This document shows, piece by piece, positions 53,943 to 62,459 of a stretch of DNA of 64,000 nt; position 1 is the first letter of the stretch; each line of letters opens with the position of its first letter. Below the pieces are notes generated by a model that saw nothing but the letters and a program-made list of their open reading frames with translations, was not told where the DNA came from and did no database searches. The DNA comes from Bacteroidales bacterium (GTDB lineage: Bacteria > Bacteroidota > Bacteroidia > Bacteroidales > P3): positions 368,555 to 432,554 of the forward strand of contig JAISGN010000008.1 of assembly GCA_031263015.1 (NCBI GenBank), in the 5' to 3' direction. Made by a program: the position numbers and the translations under genes.

Positions 53943-54680
53943 ATGTTTGTGCTTTTTAAGAAGGAATTAAGCAGTTTTCTTTCCTCACTTATAGGATACA
54001 TAACAATCATAGTGTTCCTTATAGTTAATGGGGTATTTCTTTGGGTTGTCAATACGGAGTTTAATATCTTTGACTTCGGGCTTGCAAATCTTGACGGCTT
54101 GTTTATTCTTGCCCCATGGATATTTCTTTTCCTTATTCCGGCTATTACTATGAAGATGTTTGCCGAAGAAAAGAAGAACGGCACAATTGAACTGCTGCTC
54201 ACTAAGCCGCTAAGCGATATATCTATTATTGGAGCGAAATTCTTGGCTGGGGTTGTGCTGGTGATGCTTTCCGTTTTGCCGACATTGATATATATTATAA
54301 GTATTTACAAACTTGGTATGCCGGCAGGCAATCTTGATATCGCTTCTATAACAGGCTCTTATATAGGATTGTTTCTGCTTGGTGCTGTTTTTGTGTCAAT
54401 AGGTCTATTCTGCTCGTCAATAACCGATAATCAGATTGTTGCTTTTGTGTTGGCGGTTTTTCTTTGTGCGGCAGGATATATTGGCTTTGAGTTGCTTTAT
54501 AATCTTAAAATTTTCGGCAATGCCGATTTATTTATAAAAAGTCTTGGTATCAGTAATCATTATTCGTCAATCAGTCGCGGCGTTATTGATACGAGAGACC
54601 TGATATATTATTTAAGTGCAATGGCTTTGTTTTTGCTTCTTACAAAGATAAGTCTTGAAAGTAGAAATTGGAAAAAATAA
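53943..54680 (+). CDS. gldF: Gliding motility ABC transporter permease GldF
   Basis: A 245-residue permease with six helices. The start MFVLFKKELSSFLSSLIGYI and the part AITMKMFAEEKKNGTIELLL match GldF and related ABC-2 permeases. With GldG and the ATPase GldA it forms an ABC transporter needed for gliding in flavobacteria. gldG begins 7 bp downstream; gldA is not here. Bacteroidales often lack these genes, so their presence is informative. Confidence 0.88.
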   Translation: MFVLFKKELSSFLSSLIGYITIIVFLIVNGVFLWVVNTEFNIFDFGLANLDGLFILAPWIFLFLIPAITMKMFAEEKKNGTIELLLTKPLSDISIIGAKFLAGVVLVMLSVLPTLIYIISIYKLGMPAGNLDIASITGSYIGLFLLGAVFVSIGLFCSSITDNQIVAFVLAVFLCAAGYIGFELLYNLKIFGNADLFIKSLGISNHYSSISRGVIDTRDLIYYLSAMALFLLLTKISLESRNWKK

Positions 54681-54687
54681 ACAAGGA

Positions 54688-56472
54688 ATGAATATCAAGC
54701 ATCTTTTTGAAAGTATTTTTAAACCCAAAAGTGTTAAAGCCGACATTAAGCGTTCGCATATTTTGCAATTGTTGGTTGGTTTGGTTGCTATAATCTTTGT
54801 TAATGTTGTCGGATATTACTTCTTTGCTCGTTTGGATTTAACACAGGAAAAAAGATATTCGCTTTCCAAACCTACGAAGCAGTTTCTCGGTTCGTTAAAA
54901 GATGTTGTCTTTATTCGTTGTTATCTTGGCGGAGAAATGTCTTCAAACTATAAAGTGCTGAGAAATGAGACGCGGGAAATGATAAACCAGTTTCGTTCCT
55001 ACAATTCAAATATTGAATATGAGTTCTTTGACCCCAATGATTTTAACACAAAAGAGGAACAGACGGACTTTTATAAACGTATGTTAGATAGAGGTTTTCG
55101 CCCTCTTATGGACAGAACTACGAAATCCAATACGGAGGTGAAGCAATACATATTTCCTTATGTGGAAATAACATATCATGGTCGCTCGGAAATATTTTCT
55201 CTTATATCATCCCGAAATGGCTTTGATGAGCAGAGCATTATATCCAATTCCACTTCTAATCTTGAATATAATCTCTTTACTGCTTTGCGAAATATGACTA
55301 ATCCAATCAGGAAAAAGGTTGCTTTCTTAATGGGACACGGAGAATGGCAGATACCTTATATATGGGATTATGCTCAATCGTTGGGAGAGTTTTACAGAGT
55401 GGATACGGTAGTTATTGATGAAAAGATAAATGCTCTGACCGATAGACGTTATGACACCACAGCATCTTCCGCCCCTAAGAAAATGACAAATAAGTTTGAT
55501 TGCTTGATTGTGGCAAAGCCTACAAAGATGTTTTCGTATAAGGATATGTATATAATGGATCAATTCGTAATGCATGGCGGAAAAATTTTGTGGTTGTTAG
55601 ACCCGCTGACGGCATCTATGGATTCTCTTCAAGCACATGCGGAAACTTACGCCATAACTAACTTTACAGGTGTTGAAGACCCTTTGTTTCGTTATGGAGT
55701 AAGACTTCAGCCTGATTTAATAATGGATAAGCAATGCTGCAAAGTACCTATTAAGACAGGAGAATACAGTAATGGGCAACCGCAATTCACTTATTTCCCT
55801 TGGGCATTTTTCCCTGAAATCAGTCCTAACTCCGAAAGTATTATAACGGATAAGATTAACCCTGTTAAAATGGAGTTCGCAAGTACTATTGATACCATTG
55901 AGAATAAAGTAAAGAAGACGCCGATACTTTTTACTTCCGATTATACACGTATTATGAATACTCCTGTTGTTGTATCGTTACAAATGCTCAAACAGAAGCA
56001 GGACGACAGGCTTTTTAATAAATCGCATTTACCTGTTGCCGTTTTATTGGAAGGAAATTTTGAGTCTGCCTTTGCCAATCGCCTTGCCCCTGAAATGGAG
56101 AATAACGAAGAGATAGCATTTAAGAATAATAGCGATAGCACTGCAATGATTGTGGTTTCCGATGGGGATGTTGTCCGCAATGACTTTGTCAAAGGCGAAA
56201 TGCTTCCTTTGGGATTTGATAAATATACCAAGCAAATGTATGGCAATAAAGAATTTCTGATTAATTGTGTTAATTATCTGTGCGGTGATAAGGATATAAT
56301 TCCATTGAGGTCTCGGGAATTTATTATGCGGCGATTGGAGTTTGCAAAAATGGAAAGAGAAAAGACATTCTGGCAAATAATAAATGTAGGCATTCCGATA
56401 CTTATAATCATCGTCTTTGGCATAGGTATGAGTATTTGGAGAAGGAGAAGATACGTGCATAGACATGGCTAA
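54688..56472 (+). CDS. gldG: Gliding motility-associated transporter substrate-binding protein GldG
   Basis: A 594-residue protein. An N-terminal helix (about residues 22-44) is followed by LDLTQEKRYSLSKPTKQFLG, typical of the GldG/ABC_transp_aux group, and a long periplasmic region containing VAFLMGHGEWQIPYIWDYAQ. A single C-terminal helix (about 565-585, IINVGIPILIIIVFGIGMSI) and a basic tail close it. A TTG start at 54655 would overlap gldF; ATG 54688 with AAGGA before it is preferred. Confidence 0.9.
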   Translation: MNIKHLFESIFKPKSVKADIKRSHILQLLVGLVAIIFVNVVGYYFFARLDLTQEKRYSLSKPTKQFLGSLKDVVFIRCYLGGEMSSNYKVLRNETREMINQFRSYNSNIEYEFFDPNDFNTKEEQTDFYKRMLDRGFRPLMDRTTKSNTEVKQYIFPYVEITYHGRSEIFSLISSRNGFDEQSIISNSTSNLEYNLFTALRNMTNPIRKKVAFLMGHGEWQIPYIWDYAQSLGEFYRVDTVVIDEKINALTDRRYDTTASSAPKKMTNKFDCLIVAKPTKMFSYKDMYIMDQFVMHGGKILWLLDPLTASMDSLQAHAETYAITNFTGVEDPLFRYGVRLQPDLIMDKQCCKVPIKTGEYSNGQPQFTYFPWAFFPEISPNSESIITDKINPVKMEFASTIDTIENKVKKTPILFTSDYTRIMNTPVVVSLQMLKQKQDDRLFNKSHLPVAVLLEGNFESAFANRLAPEMENNEEIAFKNNSDSTAMIVVSDGDVVRNDFVKGEMLPLGFDKYTKQMYGNKEFLINCVNYLCGDKDIIPLRSREFIMRRLEFAKMEREKTFWQIINVGIPILIIIVFGIGMSIWRRRRYVHRHG

Positions 56473-56588
56473 ATAAATATTTATTAAGAAATGTTGTTAC
56501 CAAAGAACGATAATTATTGTTATAGTAAAAAGGAATTGGGATTAAATATAGAACATTATTTTTATAATCATAGAAAAACGGAAAGAAC

Positions 56589-59500
56589 ATGAAAAAAGTC
56601 ATTTTAATTATTTCATTGTTGATGTTTGGCTTTGTGAACAAGTCAATGGCACAGGAAATAGAAAGAATATTATTGAATGATGCCGTTAATAATACAACCA
56701 TTTCAAAATGTACGTATGAGTTGGCAGATGACCGGGACAGCAATAACTATTCTAATAACAAGGATTACTCGGTTACGCTTTGTGCAACCTCCGTTATTGA
56801 GGATAGATTGACAATAAGATTTGATAGTTTTGACGTTCATTCTTCCGATACATTGTGGATACACGAAGGCACAAGCCTATCAAATCCATTGATTGCATTA
56901 GACGGAGCAACTGCCTTTACAGGGACAATGCTTCAAGGAAAATCTATTTTAAGTCCGCTCACAACCACAGGATGTTTAACGATAAGATTCAAAACTAATG
57001 CTACAGGAAATGCTCCCGGCTTTTTGGCAAAGATAGAATGTGACCCTCGCTGTCAAACGCCGGTGCCTGTATTAGATACATTCTTTCTTAAATATTCTCC
57101 TGATGGAACTGTTTCGGAACGTCTTGTTAAGCATGATATTGATGTAGATTCCGTATTTGAAGAAAGGGCTATTGACAGCATACCGATCTATATACCAAAA
57201 TATGATACAGCAGATAAGGTGATTACTGATCCAATAAGTGGTGATACCATATATGATACTCTTTACAATCCTATAACGGAGTCGGTATTCATCAGAGTAG
57301 ATAGTATTCCTTATGATGCAATAGATATTTGTGAGGGAGATTCTGTTGTTTTATTAGCCAAAGTTAATTTTCCTGAGAATGATATGCTATACCACCAATC
57401 GGACTCTACCTGCGTATTTTACTGGAGTTTCGGAGAGCCCGATGAATTCGGTAATCTAAAAACAGATACGGGTTATTATTATAATAGAGCCGGACATAAG
57501 TGGAACAAGGCTGCCGGTTATAATCTGTCATTATCAGTTAGAGACACAACAAATATAGGTAACATAGGAGGCTGTCCGAGTCGTGTGCCGGCAGGATACA
57601 GAGTTAGAATATCACAAAGTCCGATTAAGGCAATATCGTCTCTGCCTGATATGTGCTCGGGAACGACTCAAAACGTATTAGCGGGTCAATCCGGCTCATC
57701 CTCCATTATGGTTGATTCAATACCACATCCTTCTGAAGCCAAAAAACGCTTTGAACAAACAACATTCATACCTGACGGACCTAACTGCAGCGACCAAGCA
57801 ACAGTGTATTATGAAGCAGCTGTTAATTTTGATAAATTCACCGATGGGGCTACTTTGATGGCTGGTTCCTGCTTGACTTCTATTTGTATTAATATGGAGC
57901 ATACATTTGATGGGGATATAGATATATATGCTATATGTCCTAGTAATAAAATGATAAAGCTTCGTCCTGTCGCAGATCCGAATGGTGGGAAAACAGGACA
58001 TGATTTTGGCATTGCCGATAGAGTGAATGATTTTACCAATCCATGTACATATCCTCCTAATAAACCCGGTACAGGCTGGACTTATTGTTTTTCGGAAACC
58101 TATCCTTACGGAACAAGAGACTCTATATATACTGCTTCCGATACGTTATATACGTATGATTCTATAAGATATGATTCTAATTTTGTTTCTCCTTCATGGG
58201 CAAGATATTTGATACTTTATAACTCTTCCGCTACAACACAATACGATTCCGTATTATCTGTTACTTATAGTAAAACATTAGATAATACCGAACAGACGGT
58301 AACAGAAAATTCTAATTTTGATGGAAATGGTACGAAGCACACACATTACAAGACTCAAACAGATTCTACCCTGTATATGAACATTACTTATGACTCTGTT
58401 GTCGGAGGCAGTATCTCTACGCTTAATGCTACCATCCCGCTTGGTATCATTACCAATATTTACGATTCTATTGTTATAGGTTTTACTCAAATATTATATG
58501 GTACTACTGTCCCTCTAACAGATGGTGATATCATTGATTCCACTGATGTGCAGAATAAATTAAAATATTATCGTCCATTACAATCTTTTGATAACTTTGT
58601 CGGTTGTCCTCTTAACGGGCAATGGAAAATAAGGGTTGAGGATAGTTGGGGTTTTGATAATGGCTTTATCTTTTGGTTTGACTTGGAATTGGGTAATTGT
58701 CCCGGCGCAGGAACTTGGAATTATACTACTGTTTTGGATAGTGTGCTGTGGGAAGGTCCTTTTATGAGCCGCTTGGATGCAAAAACAATGCAGATAGTGA
58801 CGCCGATTGATACAGGGGGATACTTCCAATACCAACTTCATATTGTGGATAATCTTGGATGTGTATGGGATACTTCAACATTTGCTAATATAATAGAGCG
58901 CCCTCGTATTGATTTGGGGGCAGACAAAGAAGTCTGTGAAGGTGAAACGGTTGTTATAGATGCGACACACAGAAATGCTACGGACTACCTTTGGAACACC
59001 GGCAGCACAAGCCCTTCCATATCCGTAACACCTGCTCCTAATTCGCCAAGTGTTCAAACCTATTACGTATCATTAAAGAACAACAGCGGGACACTTGAAT
59101 GCAGTTATAACGATTCTATAAAAATTATTGTCAAGCAGCCTTCTTTGGCATCATTTACAAGCACTCCTTCTCCGCTTGAAGGTTGTGAGCCATTTGAATT
59201 TAAACTTCTTAATCAATCATCTAATTATGATACCCTTGAATGGAAGGTCGGCGATTTCTTCTCTAACGATACCAATCCTACATTTACTTTGCCTTATGGT
59301 GATTATGAGGTTCGTTTGGTTACCGTCTCAGCTGACGGATGTAGAGATACGCTTATTTTGGACAGTTCTTCCAATGGTGATTACAGAATACACGTTTATA
59401 GCCATCCTGTGCCTGATTTTGCGTGGGAGCCTACCAATCCGTATTCTTCAGACCCGAAAGCACAGATGATAAACCTGACTCAGCCGGATTATTCTTCAAA

Positions 59501-60008
59501 TCAATATCAGTGGATATATCAAAATGACAAGGATAACCCTAATGACGTTAGTGTTGTGTGGGGTAAAGAACCTGTTCTCACATGGCAACCTGACCAAAAC
59601 GGCTCATCTCTTGTCGGAGATTACAATATTACTCTTGTTGCATACACTAATTCTGTCGGCACACACGGAAATACTTATCAATGCTCGGATTCTATTAAGA
59701 GAACGATAACAATTGTCAATCACAACCTGATTTTCCCAAATGTTATTACTCCAAATGGCGATGGTGTTAATGATATGTTCATTATTCGCAACCTTATAGA
59801 CGGGCAGGCATTCCCTGACAACGAGCTTACCATATATAATCGTTACGGACGCTTAATTTATTTCAAGCAGGATATGCGTATCAATGAGGAGGGCTGGGAT
59901 CCGAACAGCACAAACACGCCTGACGGCACATATTTCTATCGTTTTGTGGGTAGAGGTCCTATTAAAGATGTGGAATATACGGGAACGATAGACATACTTC
60001 GCAAATAA
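56589..60008 (+). CDS. Giant secreted protein: CUB-like, P-domain, PKD and type B (CHU_C) sorting tail
   Basis: A 1139-residue protein. A signal peptide (ending KSMAQ) precedes a CUB-like domain (about 38-155, LTIRFDSFDVHSSDTLWI, GCLTIRFKTNATGNAPGFLA). A proprotein convertase P-domain pattern begins near 415 (CLTSICINMEHTFDGDID) and closes near 700 (NGQWKIRVEDSWGFDNGFIF); about 150 residues rich in Tyr, Asp, Ser and Thr are inserted between. PKD-like regions follow (PLEGCEPFEFKLLNQSSNYD). The end, FPNVITPNGDGVNDMFIIRN ... NRYGRLIYFKQ ... PDGTYFYRFVGRG, is the gliding-associated C-terminal (CHU_C) domain used for type B sorting. It lies directly after gldFG, in the same direction. Confidence 0.9.
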   Translation: MKKVILIISLLMFGFVNKSMAQEIERILLNDAVNNTTISKCTYELADDRDSNNYSNNKDYSVTLCATSVIEDRLTIRFDSFDVHSSDTLWIHEGTSLSNPLIALDGATAFTGTMLQGKSILSPLTTTGCLTIRFKTNATGNAPGFLAKIECDPRCQTPVPVLDTFFLKYSPDGTVSERLVKHDIDVDSVFEERAIDSIPIYIPKYDTADKVITDPISGDTIYDTLYNPITESVFIRVDSIPYDAIDICEGDSVVLLAKVNFPENDMLYHQSDSTCVFYWSFGEPDEFGNLKTDTGYYYNRAGHKWNKAAGYNLSLSVRDTTNIGNIGGCPSRVPAGYRVRISQSPIKAISSLPDMCSGTTQNVLAGQSGSSSIMVDSIPHPSEAKKRFEQTTFIPDGPNCSDQATVYYEAAVNFDKFTDGATLMAGSCLTSICINMEHTFDGDIDIYAICPSNKMIKLRPVADPNGGKTGHDFGIADRVNDFTNPCTYPPNKPGTGWTYCFSETYPYGTRDSIYTASDTLYTYDSIRYDSNFVSPSWARYLILYNSSATTQYDSVLSVTYSKTLDNTEQTVTENSNFDGNGTKHTHYKTQTDSTLYMNITYDSVVGGSISTLNATIPLGIITNIYDSIVIGFTQILYGTTVPLTDGDIIDSTDVQNKLKYYRPLQSFDNFVGCPLNGQWKIRVEDSWGFDNGFIFWFDLELGNCPGAGTWNYTTVLDSVLWEGPFMSRLDAKTMQIVTPIDTGGYFQYQLHIVDNLGCVWDTSTFANIIERPRIDLGADKEVCEGETVVIDATHRNATDYLWNTGSTSPSISVTPAPNSPSVQTYYVSLKNNSGTLECSYNDSIKIIVKQPSLASFTSTPSPLEGCEPFEFKLLNQSSNYDTLEWKVGDFFSNDTNPTFTLPYGDYEVRLVTVSADGCRDTLILDSSSNGDYRIHVYSHPVPDFAWEPTNPYSSDPKAQMINLTQPDYSSNQYQWIYQNDKDNPNDVSVVWGKEPVLTWQPDQNGSSLVGDYNITLVAYTNSVGTHGNTYQCSDSIKRTITIVNHNLIFPNVITPNGDGVNDMFIIRNLIDGQAFPDNELTIYNRYGRLIYFKQDMRINEEGWDPNSTNTPDGTYFYRFVGRGPIKDVEYTGTIDILRK

Positions 60009-60027
60009 ATTTTTCATAATCAAATAT

Positions 60028-60059
60028 AAAGGGGATAAGATATTCTTATCCCCTTTTTT
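60028..60059 (+). terminator. Strong intrinsic terminator
   Basis: AAAGGGGATAAGA and TCTTATCCCCTTT form a perfect 13-bp stem with a 3-nt loop, followed by T residues. It ends the giant secreted-protein transcript. Confidence 0.9.
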
Positions 60060-60079
60060 GTGCTTACATAGTTTTAACC

Positions 60080-60153
60080 AAATGCCGTTTTAGAAAAATA
60101 AAACGCCGTTTGGTAAAAATGAAACAGCCTTTCGTGCAACTGAAACAGCCTTT
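60080..60153. repeat. 21-bp-register array, 4 units
   Basis: Cores at 60080 (AAATGCCGTTT), 60101 (AAACGCCGTTT), 60122 and 60143 (AAACAGCCTTT), with linkers TAGAAAAATA, GGTAAAAATG and CGTGCAACTG. It is the last array before the right edge. Confidence 0.92.
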
Positions 60154-60358
60154 GGTCAGCGTATTGTCAAGCAATAATTTAGTCTTTGTTCATATATGAG
60201 TTTTTGAGTGAAGGAAGGCAGAAATAATATGCTTATATGCTGTGATTAAACGCCATTTTCTACGGATAGATGAAGATTGTACAACAGCGATTCTTCCCAT
60301 AATCGCCACGTTGCTTAACCCCATATTTATATCTTAAGCCTATATTAAAAAATTATTG
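60154..60358. other. Intergenic stretch without visible gene
   Basis: AT-rich sequence between the last array and the next -7 box. I see no open frame with a start signal, no RNA gene and no further in-phase units. Confidence 0.4.
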
Positions 60359-60366
60359 TAATTTTG
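60359..60366 (+). promoter_or_regulatory. -7 box of the DUF6056-like gene
   Basis: TAATTTTG 58 bp before the chosen ATG at 60425. A clear -33 element was not seen. Confidence 0.45.
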
Positions 60367-60424
60367 CAGCCGTAAGTAAAAACTAATTTTACTAAAGTTA
60401 TTGTTATATTGTAGTTATTCGCAA

Positions 60425-61807
60425 ATGAAGATTAATAAATCTGCATTGTTGATTGGCATTGCTTCAATCACTTTTGTCCTTGTTCTTTTGATGAACTTCT
60501 TAACGCCTGTGTTTTCCGACGATTTTACTTTCGCTTTCAATACAGATTATCTGACGAGATTTGAACCTGATTACATTTTATCTAATGAGCGAATAGCCTC
60601 AATGAATGATGTTTTCGTCAATATAAAAAGTATGTATTTTTATTGGAGCGGAAGAGTTATTGCGAATTCCTTTGCTTTTATAATGAGTATGTTTGACAAG
60701 AGCGTCTTTAACGTTGTTAATTCTCTGTTTTTTATTGCTCTTATCGTACTGATGTATTTGCATATTGCAAGAAAAGGAGAGAAAAATGTGCCGTTGTTTC
60801 TCCTTATCACAGTCTTAATGTTTGTCCTGCAACCGACATTTGGGATGAATATGCTGTGGTTAAGCGGCTCGTGCAATTATCTTTGGACTATGGTTTTCAT
60901 CCTTCTTTTTCTGCTGCCCTTCAAAAGATATGCAACGGGAGAATCTATCAATATTAGTCCGAAACTTTTAATGCCTGCAATGTTTCTGCTTGGTCTTGTG
61001 GCGGGATGCACAATGGAGAATATGGGACTTATGGCTATTGCGATGAGTATGCTGTTTATAGTGATTATCCGTATGAACAAACAGAGGATACCGCCTTTTA
61101 TTATTGCAGGACTTATTGGGGTAGTCATAGGATATGTAGTGCTGATTGCAGCACCGGGCAATTATGTTAGAGCTGCTCATCCGATTTATTTAAAATTAGA
61201 ATATTCATCTTTCATATCAAAGATAATACACAGGGTTTATCATCTTGCCGTATTAGAAAAAGAAATGTGGATATTTAATCTGATTTTGCTTTTTGCTGTT
61301 GCTTATGCTGCTTTCTCCAAAACGTTAAAATCTTCAAAGTATATCTTGCTTGCTTATGTTATTGGGGGCTTTGTTGCGTATTATTCGCTGGCTGCTGCTC
61401 CGAATTCTAATTTGCGTGCCGGTTTTCCCGCAACAATAATTACTATAATAGTTGCAGGACAAATTTATATGAGCATAAAGAGTCAAAGATTGAAGTACGC
61501 CGCCGTTGTATTGAGTTGTGCTTTGGCTGTTGTGAGCATTGTTTGGGGTGTTAGATACTTATATGATTTTCATAATAAGTTTGTGCAGAGAGAGGCTTAT
61601 ATTTCAAGTGAGAAAGCAAAGGGCAATAAGAATATAAAAACATATTCTATTACTTCATCAACAATATATAGAGGTTATTGGGAAGATATTTATACTAATA
61701 AACACTATTATTTCAACAGAGTTGTTGCTCGGTATTATGGATTGAAGTCTATTGAAGGTACGATGACGGAAGCAGATTTCTTTTTTAGAAAAACATACAA
61801 GTGGTAA
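60425..61807 (+). CDS. Polytopic membrane protein, DUF6056-like
   Basis: A 460-residue protein with about eleven helices. The first periplasmic loop (VFSDDFTFAFNTDY ... FYWSGRVIANSFAFIMSMFD) and GMNMLWLSGSCNYLWTMVFI recall the DUF6056 family of glycan-related membrane proteins, which resemble GT-C glycosyltransferases. The DD after the first helix fits a GT-C-type acidic motif, but the function is not established. Single-gene unit; I am moderately sure of the family name. Confidence 0.7.
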   Translation: MKINKSALLIGIASITFVLVLLMNFLTPVFSDDFTFAFNTDYLTRFEPDYILSNERIASMNDVFVNIKSMYFYWSGRVIANSFAFIMSMFDKSVFNVVNSLFFIALIVLMYLHIARKGEKNVPLFLLITVLMFVLQPTFGMNMLWLSGSCNYLWTMVFILLFLLPFKRYATGESINISPKLLMPAMFLLGLVAGCTMENMGLMAIAMSMLFIVIIRMNKQRIPPFIIAGLIGVVIGYVVLIAAPGNYVRAAHPIYLKLEYSSFISKIIHRVYHLAVLEKEMWIFNLILLFAVAYAAFSKTLKSSKYILLAYVIGGFVAYYSLAAAPNSNLRAGFPATIITIIVAGQIYMSIKSQRLKYAAVVLSCALAVVSIVWGVRYLYDFHNKFVQREAYISSEKAKGNKNIKTYSITSSTIYRGYWEDIYTNKHYYFNRVVARYYGLKSIEGTMTEADFFFRKTYKW

Positions 61808-61960
61808 AAGAGGTGTACAATTTTGGCTAAAACGCCATGTGATTATGCCAAATATTAGGCTTTTGGAAGGACGCAACGAAAATAAAATCTAAAAAAGCAG
61901 ATTTTCTAAATGCCTGATAAGAGGAAATATTTTATAGTTTTATTTTGTTTTAAAGGAAAT
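61808..61960. other. Intergenic stretch before the right-edge cassette
   Basis: AT-rich sequence with one weak hairpin (AAAATCT / AGATTTT at 61884-61905) that could end the preceding transcript. No gene and no 21-bp units. Confidence 0.4.
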
Positions 61961-61971
61961 ATGTATCTTTG
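61944..61971 (+). promoter_or_regulatory. Promoter of the right-edge cassette
   Basis: TTTG at 61944-61947 and TATCTTTG at 61964-61971, 16 bp apart, 23 bp before the first possible start. Confidence 0.6.
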
Positions 61972-61994
61972 CTGCCATTAAATAAAAGTAGCAA

Positions 61995-62260
61995 ATGATG
62001 TATAATAAAATACAATACAATGAAGAAAATGATACGATAGAGTTTTCCGGTCATATTACTTCCTATATGTTTTATAATGAATTGCTGTCTGAACTTGTTA
62101 AGCGTAAAAAAATAGACAAGGAAAGGGGGAACAGCAACTGACTTTTAATTTTTCAGAAGTTTTTCAGAATTTAGTTGTTTTAGGAAAGGTAACGAAAGAG
62201 GGGATGACAGAAGTGGGAGAGGGTAGAGAGTATAAGAATAAATTTTTAATATTAAAATAA
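61995..62260 (+). pseudogene. Small protein gene broken by a one-base shift in a G run
   Basis: Reading from ATG 61995 gives 48 codons ending at a TGA (62139-62141). A different frame then stays open to a TAA at 62258-62260 and encodes a sensible sequence (QLTFNFSEVFQNLVVLGKVT ... KFLILK). The two join if the GGGGG run at 62125-62129 had six G, giving one 88-residue protein (KERGEQQLTFN at the join). It is thus a recent frameshift, a sequence error, or a switchable homopolymer. No family recognised. It lies behind a good promoter and 1 bp before the next gene. Confidence 0.55.
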
Positions 62261-62261
62261 T

Positions 62262-62459
62262 ATGGAATGGATATTTAATGGAATAGGGACTGCAATTATC
62301 ACACTAATAATCGGTTTTATTAGTGGTGGAGCAGTGGGTTATAAAATTGGTATCAAGAAAACTAAAACTGTTCAAAAACAAAAAGCAAAAGATAATGCTA
62401 ATCAAATTCAAATAGGAGGCAATGCTAATGTCAGAGAAGCAAATACAAAAGGCAGGTAA
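62262..62459 (+). CDS. Small single-helix membrane protein
   Basis: A 65-residue protein with one N-terminal helix containing glycines (about residues 7-31, GTAIITLIIGFISGGAVGYK), then a basic segment and NANQIQIGGNANVREANTKG. The QIQIGGN motif resembles QLQVGN near the start of the next protein, which suggests that the two interact or share a binding feature. Its end overlaps the next start by 32 nt. No family recognised. Confidence 0.65.
   Translation: MEWIFNGIGTAIITLIIGFISGGAVGYKIGIKKTKTVQKQKAKDNANQIQIGGNANVREANTKGR

Noticed and set aside
59128..59469. 113-codon frame inside the giant secreted-protein gene
   Set aside because: Shadow frame: low-complexity translation, no start signal, and the main frame has recognisable domains across this part.
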